Part shown: piece by piece, positions 1 through 9,640 of the stretch
Layout of the letters: each line of letters begins with the position of its first letter
How positions within the stretch are numbered: the stretch's first letter is position 1
Assembly (NCBI GenBank): GCA_027596945.1
Contig: JADGJH010000320.1
Coordinates: 1-21,090, forward strand
Reading direction: 5' to 3'
Origin: Physocladia obscura
Taxonomy: Eukaryota > Chytridiomycota > Chytridiomycetes > Chytridiales > Chytriomycetaceae
Length of the DNA stretch: 21,090 nt
The notes under the pieces: model-generated
The model's input: the letters and a program-made list of their open reading frames with translations, nothing else
What the model was told of the DNA's origin: nothing
Database searches by the model: none
Program-made: the position numbers and the translations under genes

Positions 1-711
1 AAATGCTGCCACAAACCTAATAGTGGAGCTTTCCCTTTTTTTTCTTTTACTGTTTTTTTCTTTCCCAATTTTCAGATTATTGGCAGGTCCTGCTAAAATT
101 TCTTCTGGTTTTCGTATAATTGTCCTGGAAAAGTTTGCTGTGATGACACGTGTATGGAAAACATCAGGGTGTTTTATCTCATATTCCAAAAGTCTTCTAC
201 GTCTCAAATGATTTGCAACTAAATCTGGCAGTTTGTAAGGAAATTTTTCAGGAAGACCAGCTGTAACATCCAACGAAGATGAACTAAGCGCGTCAAGACA
301 CGAGTACAAAATGGCAAGAGAAGTGCGATTTGTTCGAATGTTGGAGCAGGATTTTAATTCTGTTTGCAAAGATGTGTTGCTGTGAGAAGTTGTTGATGTA
401 CCAAGTTTTTTCGGAACCAACAACGAGTTCTCGCTTTTTTCGTGGTTCGCTGTTTGCAGTGGACTTGAACTCAAAGCAAGGCTTTCGTGCGATGTGATTG
501 TACTTAATAGTGGCGTTTTTATTTGGTAAATGTTTTGTAGGGACGGCACAGTGGCAAGATCGACATATGCATCGACACGAAGATCGTCACGCAGAAGCGA
601 GGCAGGGAAGGGAAGAACGCGTCCCGTTGGCTCAGAAATATTGCCAGCGAATGATTCAGATTCTGTTGATTCGCCTTGAACAGAACCAGCTGGAGGCAAA
701 AGTGCCGCCAT
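1..711 (-). CDS. Unrecognised protein, 5' part (continues past the left edge)
   Basis: Read on the minus strand from the ATG at 711, a single frame stays open for 237 codons to base 1, so the 3' end lies outside the window. The ATG has a good fungal context (AACA before it). The N-terminal 120 residues are Ser/Thr/Leu-rich and look disordered. From about residue 130 the chain looks folded: it contains FPYKLPDLVANHLRRRRLLE, then EIKHPDVFHTRV, and further on a Lys/Arg-rich stretch (KEKNSKRKKRE). I do not recognise the family; the basic, nuclear-looking composition would suit a chromatin or transcription subunit, but that is only a guess. No intron is needed in the visible part. Conceptual translation is secure; function is unknown. 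Confidence 0.6.
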   Translation of the reverse strand, partial: MAALLPPAGSVQGESTESESFAGNISEPTGRVLPFPASLLRDDLRVDAYVDLATVPSLQNIYQIKTPLLSTITSHESLALSSSPLQTANHEKSENSLLVPKKLGTSTTSHSNTSLQTELKSCSNIRTNRTSLAILYSCLDALSSSSLDVTAGLPEKFPYKLPDLVANHLRRRRLLEYEIKHPDVFHTRVITANFSRTIIRKPEEILAGPANNLKIGKEKNSKRKKRESSTIRFVAAF

Positions 712-1725
712 TGTTGCAAATTTTCCTTTGTCGATCCAACACACCAAACATGCCAATTTAAGGTGAAAACTTGCGCCAACACCGACGCGAATATCCGCTA
801 GAATTGCAGTGGCGCATCCGAAATTAGACACCGCTCCCCGTTCCGTAACCTCTTTACACTTCAGCACCAGTTGGTTGTGTCTAAAATCGTTGATGGCTCG
901 GGCTGAAATCTATTTCCATCGAAAACAGTGCCACAACTGCAAACACGAGCTTTATTTACCACTTGCGCGTCAGACTCGATTAGCGTGTTCAAATACACTC
1001 AGGTAGGTATAATATGTGAATTTTTAGTTTGCCTCAATCGTCAATTCTAAAATTAAAGCATTTAAATTTAAAGTGAAAGCATGCGAATTACTGGCTGAAT
1101 ATAAATGGGAAATTAACAATCATTTATGTTCCGGGGGGGAAATACTGGAAGTAGCAACAACTGAGGCAACATTTGCTGTGTTTCCTGTTCTGGAACTTTT
1201 GGCGTTGAGGAACTTTCAAATTAATCTTCTTGCTTATATGTAGAAGTGATATTTTGATCCCAAGACTTTCATAAATTCAATACAGTAAATTTCCAAGAAC
1301 CAAAAAAATCATACTTTAGGAGCAATCAATATGTAAAGCTTTATTGCAAATTCGTATCTTTGCTTCTCTAAAAAAAAAACTTTTTTTTCGTACTGAAATT
1401 ATTGCAAGGGTTAATTATCATTGTAAGCTAATTGCAACTATTGCATTTTCAATTCATTCAATCAACGGCAAAAATATTCTCTATAGTTAGCACCGGCAAC
1501 GAAATATTTTTGAAAATACAAAGAATTCGCAACGATAAATAGATAATGCTAATCATATAAATTTTGTGAAATAATTTGAAGGGACGAAAAAAAAGTTTGA
1601 GGTGTTTCGATTATCTCCATAGACTGTATTCAACCAAAAAAATTAAAATGAAAAAAAAGGCTTTTGTATATAATTTTAAAATCTGTAAACTAAAAAAAAA
1701 AAAAAAAAAAAATTGAAAAATCAAA
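712..1725. other. Intergenic region, promoter side of the 711-1 gene and 3' side of the SDR gene
   Basis: About 1 kb without a convincing gene. The part near 712-1000 has higher GC and is probably the promoter and leader of the minus-strand gene. It also holds short plus-strand frames at 893-1006 and 1028-1243 that I could not join into a gene (see findings). From 1250 to 1725 the sequence is very AT-rich with poly-A runs, including about 20 A around 1691-1711, which fits the 3' flank of the dehydrogenase gene. Confidence 0.6.
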
Positions 1726-2526
1726 TCAAATTGAAAAAGCTCCTCCAACGTTACTAGCACCACCATTTGCCAAAATATTTGCACCAGTAATCCATGCGCC
1801 TGAACGCGGAACGGCCAAAAATGCTGCAACCTCGGCAATATCTTCCGGGGTTCCCAATCTCTTAAAAAAGGATGTTTCAACAGCATGCTTCATTAGCACA
1901 TCATCAGCACCAGAAAGTAAATCCGAGTCTGTGTATCCAGGAGAAATACAATTGACTCTGACTAATTTTGGTCCCAGTTCGACTGCAAGAGCGCGCGTGA
2001 ATCCTTCAAGAGCCCCTTTTGTCATGGCGTACACTGAAATGTTTGGATACATACTCTTGGACCCAATTGAAGAAATGTTAATAATTGTTCCATTTTTTTG
2101 AATGTGTGGAACTGCAGCGCGAGTGACAAAAAAAGGTCCGTCAATGTTGACGGATGTGATGGCTCGGTATTGCTCAGTAGTAATCAGTTCAATTGGCGAT
2201 GATCCATAAATTCCAGCGTTGTTGACAAGTATATCAATATGCCCAAATGCAATAATTGTTTCTTGAACTATACTGATTGCGTCGGATTCTTTGGATACAT
2301 CTCCTTGCACAAGGATTGCTGTAGATCCAAGCTTCTTAATTTCCTCAGAAGTTTCGTTGGCCTTGGTGCGGTTGTTTACGTAGTTGATAGCCACTGTGGC
2401 ACCCAAAGAAGCAAGTTTAATTGCAACAGCACGGCCAATACCGCGAGAGGCTCCTGTGACGAGAGCAACTTTGTCTTTGAGATCGGAACCGAGACCTACC
2501 AATGGATGTGATTGAGTAACAGACAT
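1726..2526 (-). CDS. Short-chain dehydrogenase/reductase (classical SDR)
   Basis: Single-exon protein of 266 residues, the usual length for a classical SDR. NAD(P)-dependent oxidoreductase with a Rossmann fold. Visible hallmarks: cofactor loop TGASRGIG at residues 24-31, the Asp-Val pair after beta-3 (about 76-77), NNAG at 102-105, active-site Asn127, Ser153, Tyr166 and Lys170 (YxxxK), the PG turn at 196-197 and a C-terminal ITGANILANGG strand. The layout is that of FabG / glucose-1-dehydrogenase-like reductases. No signal peptide or membrane segment is seen, so it is probably cytosolic. Substrate cannot be told from sequence. The start at 2526 follows an A-rich leader and is the first ATG in frame. 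It is divergent from the SRC1-like gene across 551 bp. The enzyme family is certain; the reaction is not. Confidence 0.93.
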   Translation of the reverse strand: MSVTQSHPLVGLGSDLKDKVALVTGASRGIGRAVAIKLASLGATVAINYVNNRTKANETSEEIKKLGSTAILVQGDVSKESDAISIVQETIIAFGHIDILVNNAGIYGSSPIELITTEQYRAITSVNIDGPFFVTRAAVPHIQKNGTIINISSIGSKSMYPNISVYAMTKGALEGFTRALAVELGPKLVRVNCISPGYTDSDLLSGADDVLMKHAVETSFFKRLGTPEDIAEVAAFLAVPRSGAWITGANILANGGASNVGGAFSI

Positions 2527-3077
2527 TTTTTTTTGTTTTTTTTTTTTGTTTGTATATTTCAGGTAGTGTTGAATCTTTTATAACATTGTATTTGAAAAAA
2601 AAAAACCCTCGTATCCAAAACCCTAATAGTCAACCCTAAGCCTTACTGTTTTATTTTAAATATTTAGTACAGCCATAATGGTTAATTTGAAATGCCTATT
2701 TTACTTGTTCACGATCTTGAGCAATTAAGAGATTGATTTAAAATAATTTGAATTTGATTTGAAGTTGTTGGGATGAAGAGCTTTTGCTGGTAAAAAAATT
2801 TAGTTTCAACTTCTGCTCTCATTCCTTTCTTCAAGTGACAGTTCATTGTCTTTAAATTATTTTTCGAAAGGACTGTAAAGAATAATATCAGTTCTGTCTA
2901 AGTTGTGAAGTTCGATTGTTCCATTTTTTTTCGTTCCATTTTTTTTTTTTGTCTGTGATCCACATTTTTGCCGTATGAACTAGAGTAAAATATCATACCA
3001 AACTCCTCAGTATACAATCAGTGATATCAGATTGATGAAGATTCCAAGAAACGAATATTTTTTGGAAATTTTTTAAA
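2527..3077. promoter_or_regulatory. Divergent intergenic region between the SDR and SRC1-like genes
   Basis: 551 bp separate two start codons that point away from each other, so both promoters must lie here. The stretch is AT-rich with several poly-A/T runs (2527-2550, 2597-2605, 2926-2950). It contains two exact AACCCTAA motifs at 2619-2626 and 2632-2639, 13 bp apart. This octamer is the telomere-repeat-like box bound by TRF/Tbf1-type Myb factors in some fungi and plants. Binding here is an inference. No RNA gene was seen. Confidence 0.4.
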
Positions 3078-6000
3078 ATGTCCGAAGTGGGAGCCGAAAC
3101 TGGAAGGAGTCACAAGGAAAATGCAAGTGAAGCCAATTGGACGCCGCTTGCATATTATTTGGAGCCCGGCTTCGATCCTTACCGAGCAACTGTAATTTAT
3201 ATACCCCCGGCCCGTGCAGTTTGCGCCAACCCGATCTGACACACAATTGCTGTATCGCAGATTGCTGAGCTCAAAACCATACTGGCGAAACACGGGGTTG
3301 CGCTGCCCACGGGACGCGTGCTGAAAGAAGAATATGTGACATTGTGTGCGTAAATCAGCGACGTCCTACGCGGAATGCTTTTGTTTCGTTGCCGCTTTGC
3401 TACTTTTCTAAAACAAACAAATATACAGTTCGCACAATGGCTGCGCCCGCTTCTTCCAAACAAATACAGAGCGCAGATCCTGGCTCAAACTTAGCAGTCG
3501 CTAATTCTGTCGGCCTTCTGCGCGATGTGCTTTCACCCGCAAATGCAAATGTCAACACAGATTTGAATGCAAACACAAAATTCAAGCCAAGCACAACACC
3601 AAACAAGTCAAACTCTGAAAGTATCAACAACAATAACGCTAATACCGTCGGTATTAACTCTCCCCTGACACGCTCTCTCTCTCGCGATCTCCGCCGTCGA
3701 TCTGCTATTCCCGTCCCCCAATCTCAGTCCCCACTCAATGTTGCTGGAGTACCTATCAAGCAGCAACAACAACTCTCTCCAACACTCTCTGGTTCGGTGC
3801 CAATACGTTCTTCTGTTGTCGCGTCTTCCCCAGAAAAAGCACTCCCAAACATACCGAACAGCCCAGAACTCGCTGTAATTTCTGAAGAGCTGCAGTCACA
3901 ACGTTTTCTCGGCGATAATACAGCACAAAACTCTACCGCTGAAAGAGTTAACCAAGTTACTGCCGCCACAGAAAACCAATCGGTCCAAAATCTTATCAAA
4001 TCATTCTCAGCACAACAACCACGGCCAGGCTCCGTGTCTCCCACGCAGAAAAGTGACACTTCGTCAGCGACCGTCACCACCACAATCAGCAGCAGCAGTA
4101 ACAGCGATTCTCGTAAAAAGAAACTCGTTGAATTTGGAAAAGGGATCAAAAGTTCGTTCGGATTCTCGTCCACAGTGAGTGATGATGGGTCGACTTTTTT
4201 TTTTGAAAAAAATAGACGTTAACAATTAAAAAACAGAGCCGCACCGTGTTCGATCCCATTCCATCTTCCACTGCCTTGATCCGACAGCCGCCGCAATCTG
4301 CAGCCACAAACAGACCAAGAAGAAGTACCGCATCAGGTCCGCCACCGCCATCACTCCCAGCACCGCCTGCAAATCCCCAACAATACCTGCGTCGCTATAA
4401 ATCCCACAGCACACTCGTGGCAAATCGTCCTGATTTTGTGGTCCCCGTCTCCCCACCGTCCAGTGTCTCGCAAACGGGGTTGAGTCCTCCGACACGCTTG
4501 TTGGAGAAGAAACTACGCAGTACACGCTCTATGAACAGTTTGAGTCCGAATGGTACGATAATTCAAGTCTCGCCAGCATTAGGCTTGCGTAGTACAGGGC
4601 CGAGACGTGTTTCCGCAACTTCTGCGATTAGTGGGGCTGGAACGACTGGGGCTGTGATAACGAGATCAGGAGGAAAGAGGGCGGCAGCTGGTGATAGGGA
4701 GGACGACTATAACGTACCTGCTCCACCGTTTAAACCCCGTGCGCTTCCATTGACGGTAATGCAAGGTGGTAACAGTGTTGAAATTGTTGATAATGAAATC
4801 GGCTCGGAGTTTGGCAATGGAGTTGAAAAGGAAAAGCTATTTTTTGAAAAGCCTGCTGATGTTAGTGTGCCTGCAGTTTCAACAACAAAGACTGTCACAT
4901 TTGTGGAAAAAAAGGATGCTTGGGCAAGCGAACGTAATGGTGCTAAAACAGGAGATATTGGCGATCTTACCTCAGCAAAACCCACTATCGGTGTCTCCGT
5001 TGGCACTTTTGTAGCTGCCGTAGGCGACGCTGTGATTGACGCCGAGTTCAAACGAAAATATGATCTCCAAGATTCTGAAGACAGCGAAGAAGAAGTTTAT
5101 GCAGCTGCTGCGACGCCTAAAAAGCGAAAGAGTGTGGTAGGACTTCTTTTTGAGGAAGGGAAACTGTTGGCTCCAGATCTTGGACAAAGTCCTCGTGAGA
5201 TAATCTGTTCTCGAACCGTTGGAAAGTATAATCTTCGTGCTCGTCACAGTCTTGGCGCGTCTTCGTTACCGCAACTCGTATATCCAAAGACTATCACCAA
5301 AGCAAGTCAAAAGCACGAGGATATCCTTAAAACGATATTATTTACTGATTTAGAAGAAAGGGAGAAATTCGATGAAACAGCGGCATCGGCGTCAGAAGCG
5401 TTATTAATAGCATCATCAACAGCAGTAGCATCAGAAAACGTCAATGAAAACTCTTCAGCCCCCAAAAATGAACATGTCTCAAATGGTGACGAACCTGTCC
5501 AAGTTATTTTCAAGCCAGATGCACTCTCAAGAGTAGCGCGCACTTTTGGTGGTATATTTGCTGTTGCTTTGATTCTTCCATTTTTATTTGCCCTTACTTC
5601 CTGGTATAATGATGTTGGAGCACACATAACATATTGCAACGGAACATTATCAGAAGCCTGGATCAAGCCAACAAAAGGAGTCACACACGGACTTGCAAAA
5701 GACTTTTGGGGGCAATATCTTCCAAGTTGTATAGGGTGCCCAGAAGGTGCTGTTTGTAATGGCGCTTTTGTTTCAACTTGCTTGGACGCGGAGCATGAAG
5801 TTTTCGGAAATGAAGAGCTCGGTCCTTTTAGCGTGTATATCGGTTTCTCACCGCTTTGCCTCCCAAAAAATTTTGTCGCAATTGAAGATTTGAGACAGGT
5901 TTTGTTTTTTTTCACCTTTTCTATTTTTATCGCCTTATTCTTATCATTGTATACATATATCTATATATCTACTATTTTGATTCCATTTTCTGTCAGCTCG

Positions 6001-6335
6001 ATGAGACTTCACATACGAGTTCCCATCTTCGCGCAAACTTGCTTCCAATTTCAAAACGGGTGGAAATTTGGAAACAAAAACTTGAAGTTTACAGAATCAA
6101 GCAATGGAGGCGGTTGAAAAAAGTGCACCACAATATGTTTGTAAAGATTTTTTTACAGTACGATCGTTTGTTCCACAGGCTTGCAAGGCTCTTTCATCAG
6201 ATTTTAGATGGAAATAATGGAAAACGGTTAATGCAATATTATTTGGAAGTTGAGAAGCAATTGGATGGTTTTGTGAAATTTGTGAAGGGGAAAATCGATA
6301 AGGTTGCTCAAGATACTGCCAAAACTTTTCATTGA
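3078..6335 (+). CDS. SRC1: SRC1/HEH1 (Man1-family) inner nuclear membrane LEM-like protein
   Basis: Five inferred exons: 3078-3191, 3261-3345, 3429-4174, 4237-5898 and 5997-6335, giving 981 residues. Introns are 69, 83, 62 and 98 nt and phases agree at every junction. An N-terminal HeH/LEM-like helix-extension-helix is assembled by splicing exons 1-3: residues 27-67 begin YLEPGFDPYRAT and continue IAELKTILAKHGVALPTGR, as in Src1/Heh proteins, which bind chromatin at the nuclear envelope. A long Ser/Pro/Asn-rich linker follows with a PKKRK nuclear signal at about 609-613. A hydrophobic helix lies at about 751-772, then a lumenal Man1-Src1-C type segment with paired cysteines (SCIGCPEGAVC, later STCLDAE and LCLPKN). 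Exon 5 adds 112 charged residues without a clear second membrane helix, unlike most family members. The last donor (GTTTTG) is weak, so the C-terminus is the least certain part. Confidence 0.82.
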
Positions 6336-7204
6336 ATTGATTGTGGTGGGAATTTTTTGAATCAGTGTTTTTTGTTGTTTTTTTGTTCTTTTCAGAAGTT
6401 CGGTATAAAAAAAAATTATCACAAAAAAAAAAAGTTCCAGATATAATTTAAAAAACAGAAGTTAATGAGTACACTATCCCATTTTCGGCTTCACTCCATT
6501 TTATTACGGTGATTCTCGTTTCTCATAAAAGCAGTTACTCTCTACAACATTAAAGTTATGAAATAAAATAATAAATAATACTGAATTCTTCAAAGAGAAC
6601 TTGAGGAATTATCTTGCAAGGCAGCAAGTGTATCTTAGAATTTATGTGCAAAGAACAGGACGTCTTTAAAGATAGTTCAAACATACCACAAAATTTTCCG
6701 AATTTGAGTCTAGCCATTTTATCCTCCTTCTCATCATGTATTTCAGACTGGGGTGAAAAATTTCGGCGAACTTTTACAAGAAATTTCTAGTAAATTGCTT
6801 TATTATATTTATTGGATTTTTTATAACGTGGGAACCAGCAAAAGCAAGTCCTATGATTGCTTATTTCTAGAAATTTTGTGGCAAGCTGGTTGAATTTTAG
6901 GTTCTTATCTTTTTGGTCTTTTCTTTTGTGTGTGTGTGTGTGTGCGTGGGAGGTTTGGGAAAATCATGGAATAAATTTTGATTTCTGTGTTTTGAGTTCT
7001 GAATTTCTTCAATTTGTACAATTGACCCCTTACCAAGCAAGGTATTTTCCGCCTAGAATTATTTTTAAAAAAAATTAAAATTAAAAATAAAATAAAAATT
7101 GCTAGCCCATATAATTACCCACTTCTCCACCCCACAATTCATCCAAAAAAATCGTTTGCGGGCCAACTCTGTCACATGATGAAAAAAGAAAAGAAAAAAA
7201 AAAA
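6336..7204. other. Intergenic region between SRC1-like and GPCR genes
   Basis: 869 bp of AT-rich sequence between two genes in tandem orientation. It holds the 3' flank of the SRC1-like gene and the promoter of the GPCR gene. The one ordered element is a nine-unit TG dinucleotide run at 6927-6944. Immediately before the GPCR start there is an A-rich leader (about 7183-7204). The short open frame at 6857-7078 has no coding character and was not called. Confidence 0.6.
6927..6944. repeat. TG dinucleotide microsatellite
   Basis: Nine perfect TG units in the spacer upstream of the GPCR gene, inside a T-rich stretch. Simple sequence repeat; no function visible. Confidence 0.85.
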
Positions 7205-8176
7205 ATGTCGATCTCTCCAGAGCAACTGAAAAGTATCAGGTTAATCCTGAGAATAGTTGCTCCTATAACAATCCTCACAAATCTCGCGGTAATTTATTGC
7301 GTGATTTCGAAGAAACAACTCCAGAACAATTTCATGAACCTTTTGCAAGCATTTCTGGCTGCTTGCGAAATCGGAGTATCAATAGTTCGAATAGTTGGTA
7401 CAGAGATCGCTGTTACAAATCCCATCGCTTGTCAAGTATTAGGCGCAGCTGTTCAGTTTTGGACTGTCGGTGTGTCATCCTGGTCTGTTCTGATTGCCGT
7501 ATATTGCTATCTTACCGTCGTTCGTGACAGAAAATCTGATAATCAATTACTGGAATTATACTACTTGTATGGTTGGGGATTGCCGTTAATATTAACTGTA
7601 AGTCTATTTGGCTTTCAGGCTTTACTGCAAGACGGCAATGTATTTGGTGACGCTGTATTTGAATGCTGGATTTCGTCCAGTTACGCAAATTTACGCGTAT
7701 ATTTGTTTTATATACCACTGTGGATTCATTTTTTCATCATGCTTATACTATATGGACTAGTTTGGGCTCATATCCAAGTGGCTGCTGAACGATTGTCAGA
7801 ATCTGTATCGTCTGCTGATCGCACACCTCAAATAAGCGTTGTGGTTCCAGGAAATAAGCAAAAACGTTTAGGAAATGAATTTAATTTGCGTATCAGCGAA
7901 AGGCGAAGCACACTGGGCCATATCTCGGCTCAAAAAGATCTTCAAGCAAGTAACCAAAAACTTATAATTAAGTGTACGTTGCTAACTGTGGGTTTCTTTA
8001 TAACTTGGGGACCTCCGACTGCGACCCGTTTGATTGGAGACAGCGCCCCAGGATGGCTTTTTGTTTGGTCTGCAGCTGCATTTGCTTCCGCTGGGTTTTG
8101 GAACAGTGGAATATTCCTTATAATTTTGTATTGGGCAGATTTTACAGGTGCTCGGAGTTCAACGTCTGAACGATAA
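7205..8176 (+). CDS. cAMP-receptor-like (Dicty_CAR/class E type) seven-helix GPCR
   Basis: Single-exon protein of 323 residues with seven hydrophobic helices at about 12-34, 43-65, 77-103, 118-140, 163-188, 252-273 and 281-309. Cys76 at the top of helix 3 and Cys154 in the second outer loop (FECWIS) would form the usual GPCR disulfide. The block after Cys154 (LRVYLFYIPLWIHFFIMLIL) closely follows helix 5 of Dictyostelium cAR receptors, and helix 4 has the expected YGWGLPLIL. The third inner loop (about 189-251) is Ser/Arg-rich and contains RRST, a plausible phosphorylation site. The C-tail is only about 14 residues, much shorter than in the slime-mould receptors. Acts at the plasma membrane, presumably through heterotrimeric G proteins; the ligand is unknown. 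The ATG at 7205 follows an A-rich leader. Family assignment is firm at the fold level and good at the cAR level. Confidence 0.85.
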   Translation: MSISPEQLKSIRLILRIVAPITILTNLAVIYCVISKKQLQNNFMNLLQAFLAACEIGVSIVRIVGTEIAVTNPIACQVLGAAVQFWTVGVSSWSVLIAVYCYLTVVRDRKSDNQLLELYYLYGWGLPLILTVSLFGFQALLQDGNVFGDAVFECWISSSYANLRVYLFYIPLWIHFFIMLILYGLVWAHIQVAAERLSESVSSADRTPQISVVVPGNKQKRLGNEFNLRISERRSTLGHISAQKDLQASNQKLIIKCTLLTVGFFITWGPPTATRLIGDSAPGWLFVWSAAAFASAGFWNSGIFLIILYWADFTGARSSTSER

Positions 8177-8604
8177 ATATCCCATCAATTATATAATCGT
8201 GTAATTCGCTTTTTTGAATACGCTGCCACTCTTGATCTGGAGGTTACATCTGCTATCTTATTTTTATTTTTGGTTTTTTTTTTCAAATTTTTAAATTTTT
8301 AAAATTTTTGTGTTCTAAATAAAGTATGTTTATAATAATTACAGTTGAAGAAATATAAGAAATGAAAGTGAATATTTGAACAAATTTTAAGTTTCTTTGC
8401 AAAACAACGATAAATGGAAATAAGAAAATTCTTGTTTTTTTTTTGTTCTTTTTCCAGCCGAATTATTGGCTGTGGTGCAGCTTTTTTTTAAATATTGAAT
8501 GGCAGATGTTTGGAAGCAATAGTTAACGCAAAGAGCGGATCACAATCAAAATCAAAAGCTTAACCAGTCAGAGAGTGAAGGCATCAATTTTGAAGCAAGA
8601 AAAA
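8177..8604. other. Intergenic region between GPCR and methyltransferase genes
   Basis: 428 bp, AT-rich. A poly-A signal AATAAA at 8318-8323 lies about 140 nt after the GPCR stop. The rest is taken as the promoter and leader of the next plus-strand gene. No open frame of note and no RNA gene seen. Confidence 0.55.
8318..8323 (+). terminator. AATAAA polyadenylation signal of the GPCR gene
   Basis: Canonical AATAAA followed by a T/G-rich stretch, the nearest such hexamer downstream of the GPCR stop codon. Confidence 0.45.
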
Positions 8605-9573
8605 ATGGAGTACACTTACACATTTAACGACGGGGCAATGATTGAAGTTGAGCAAGACGACGGACAAGGATATGCGAGCGGTACGACAGTATGGGATGCG
8701 TGCTTAGTGGCCAGCAAGTACATCGAAACACATGCGGCAAAACTGGCACGTGGCGGTTTTGGCGGAAAAGGAACTCGGCCGGACAACAATTCAGACAGCA
8801 CAACGGTAACGGCTTGAAACTGCACATAACGTGAAAAAAATAAGTATACTTACATGATAAACACATGCATTTACTTTGCGCAGAACAATAAAAGCAACAC
8901 GAATAATATCACGGTGCGAGTGTTGGAACTCGGCTCGGGAACTGGATTATTTGGTCTTGTTACGGCACGTTCTCTTGGCTCGGCTGGTTTTTCCTGTTCT
9001 GTTCTTCTGACTGACACTCCGAAAGTCGCAGCTTTTACTTCGTTGAACGTGACCAAAAATATAAACGCAATCGCATCATTCAACACCAGCAACAAAAACA
9101 GCTCACAAATACTAAATTCGACAATGAAAACTGCATCAAGCAGCAGCTCAGAAACTACGGTGAAAAAAAACCCTCTAGACGCGTCATCACAAAACTTTGG
9201 AACCAGCACATTGATATCAATATCCACGGCCGGCCTGACATGGACGGCATCCTTGCCTATTTACGACGCGAAAGCTACTGAGTGGCTTGCCATCGCACCG
9301 CCAGATATTGTTCTGCTATCCGATTGTGTATACGAAGAATCCTCATTTGCCCAACTTATCACCACTTTGCGCGCTGTTTGCGCTAATGATACTCTTGTTG
9401 TGTTGGCTTACGAACGCAGAAACTTTGATGCAGAAGTGAATTTTTTCAAGGAGTTTGGTCAATTTTTCCGTTTCAAAGCTGTTCCAGAGGAAGATCAGGA
9501 TCCTTTGTACAAATCTGTCGACGATATTTATTTATTTTTGGCGAAAAAGCGAGTTGATACGCAAGACTTTTGA
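8605..9573 (+). CDS. METTL21D (VCP-KMT)-like protein lysine methyltransferase
   Basis: Two exons, 8605-8805 and 8884-9573, with a 78-nt phase-0 intron (GTAACG...GCAG); 296 residues. S-adenosylmethionine-dependent seven-beta-strand methyltransferase. Order of motifs: GTTVWDACLVASKYIE (about 36-51, the family's VWDA block), SAM loop LELGSGTGLFGL at 81-92, acidic end of beta-2 at Asp111 (LTDTP), then DIVLLSDCVYEE at 208-219 and AYERR at 242-246. The C-terminal part (FKAVPEEDQDPLYKSVDDIY) resembles human METTL21D, which trimethylates the AAA ATPase VCP/Cdc48, more than METTL21A. A Asn/Ser-rich insert of about 50 residues follows beta-2. The substrate is inferred, not shown. The first ATG in frame at 8605 was taken as start; a GTG-type upstream extension was ignored. 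Confidence 0.85.
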
Positions 9574-9640
9574 TTAGTTTTTATTATTTTATTCAGTGTT
9601 TTTTTTTTTTTTGTGGTTGTTTTTTTTTTGTTGTAGAAAT

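Noticed and set aside
1003..1027. GTAGGT...TTTTTAG of 25 nt as a mini-intron joining two plus-strand frames
   Set aside because: Too short to be a normal spliceosomal intron, and the phases on the two sides do not match.
1691..1711. Long poly-A run as a retroposon tail
   Set aside because: It lies just downstream of the SDR stop on the opposite strand, with no target-site duplication or retrocopy beside it; similar A/T runs are common throughout the window.
7600..7620. GTAAGT...TTTCAG of 21 nt inside the GPCR gene, looking like a tiny intron
   Set aside because: It is a multiple of three, encodes part of hydrophobic helix 4 (VSLFGFQ), and is far shorter than any other intron here. Reading it as coding keeps the helix.
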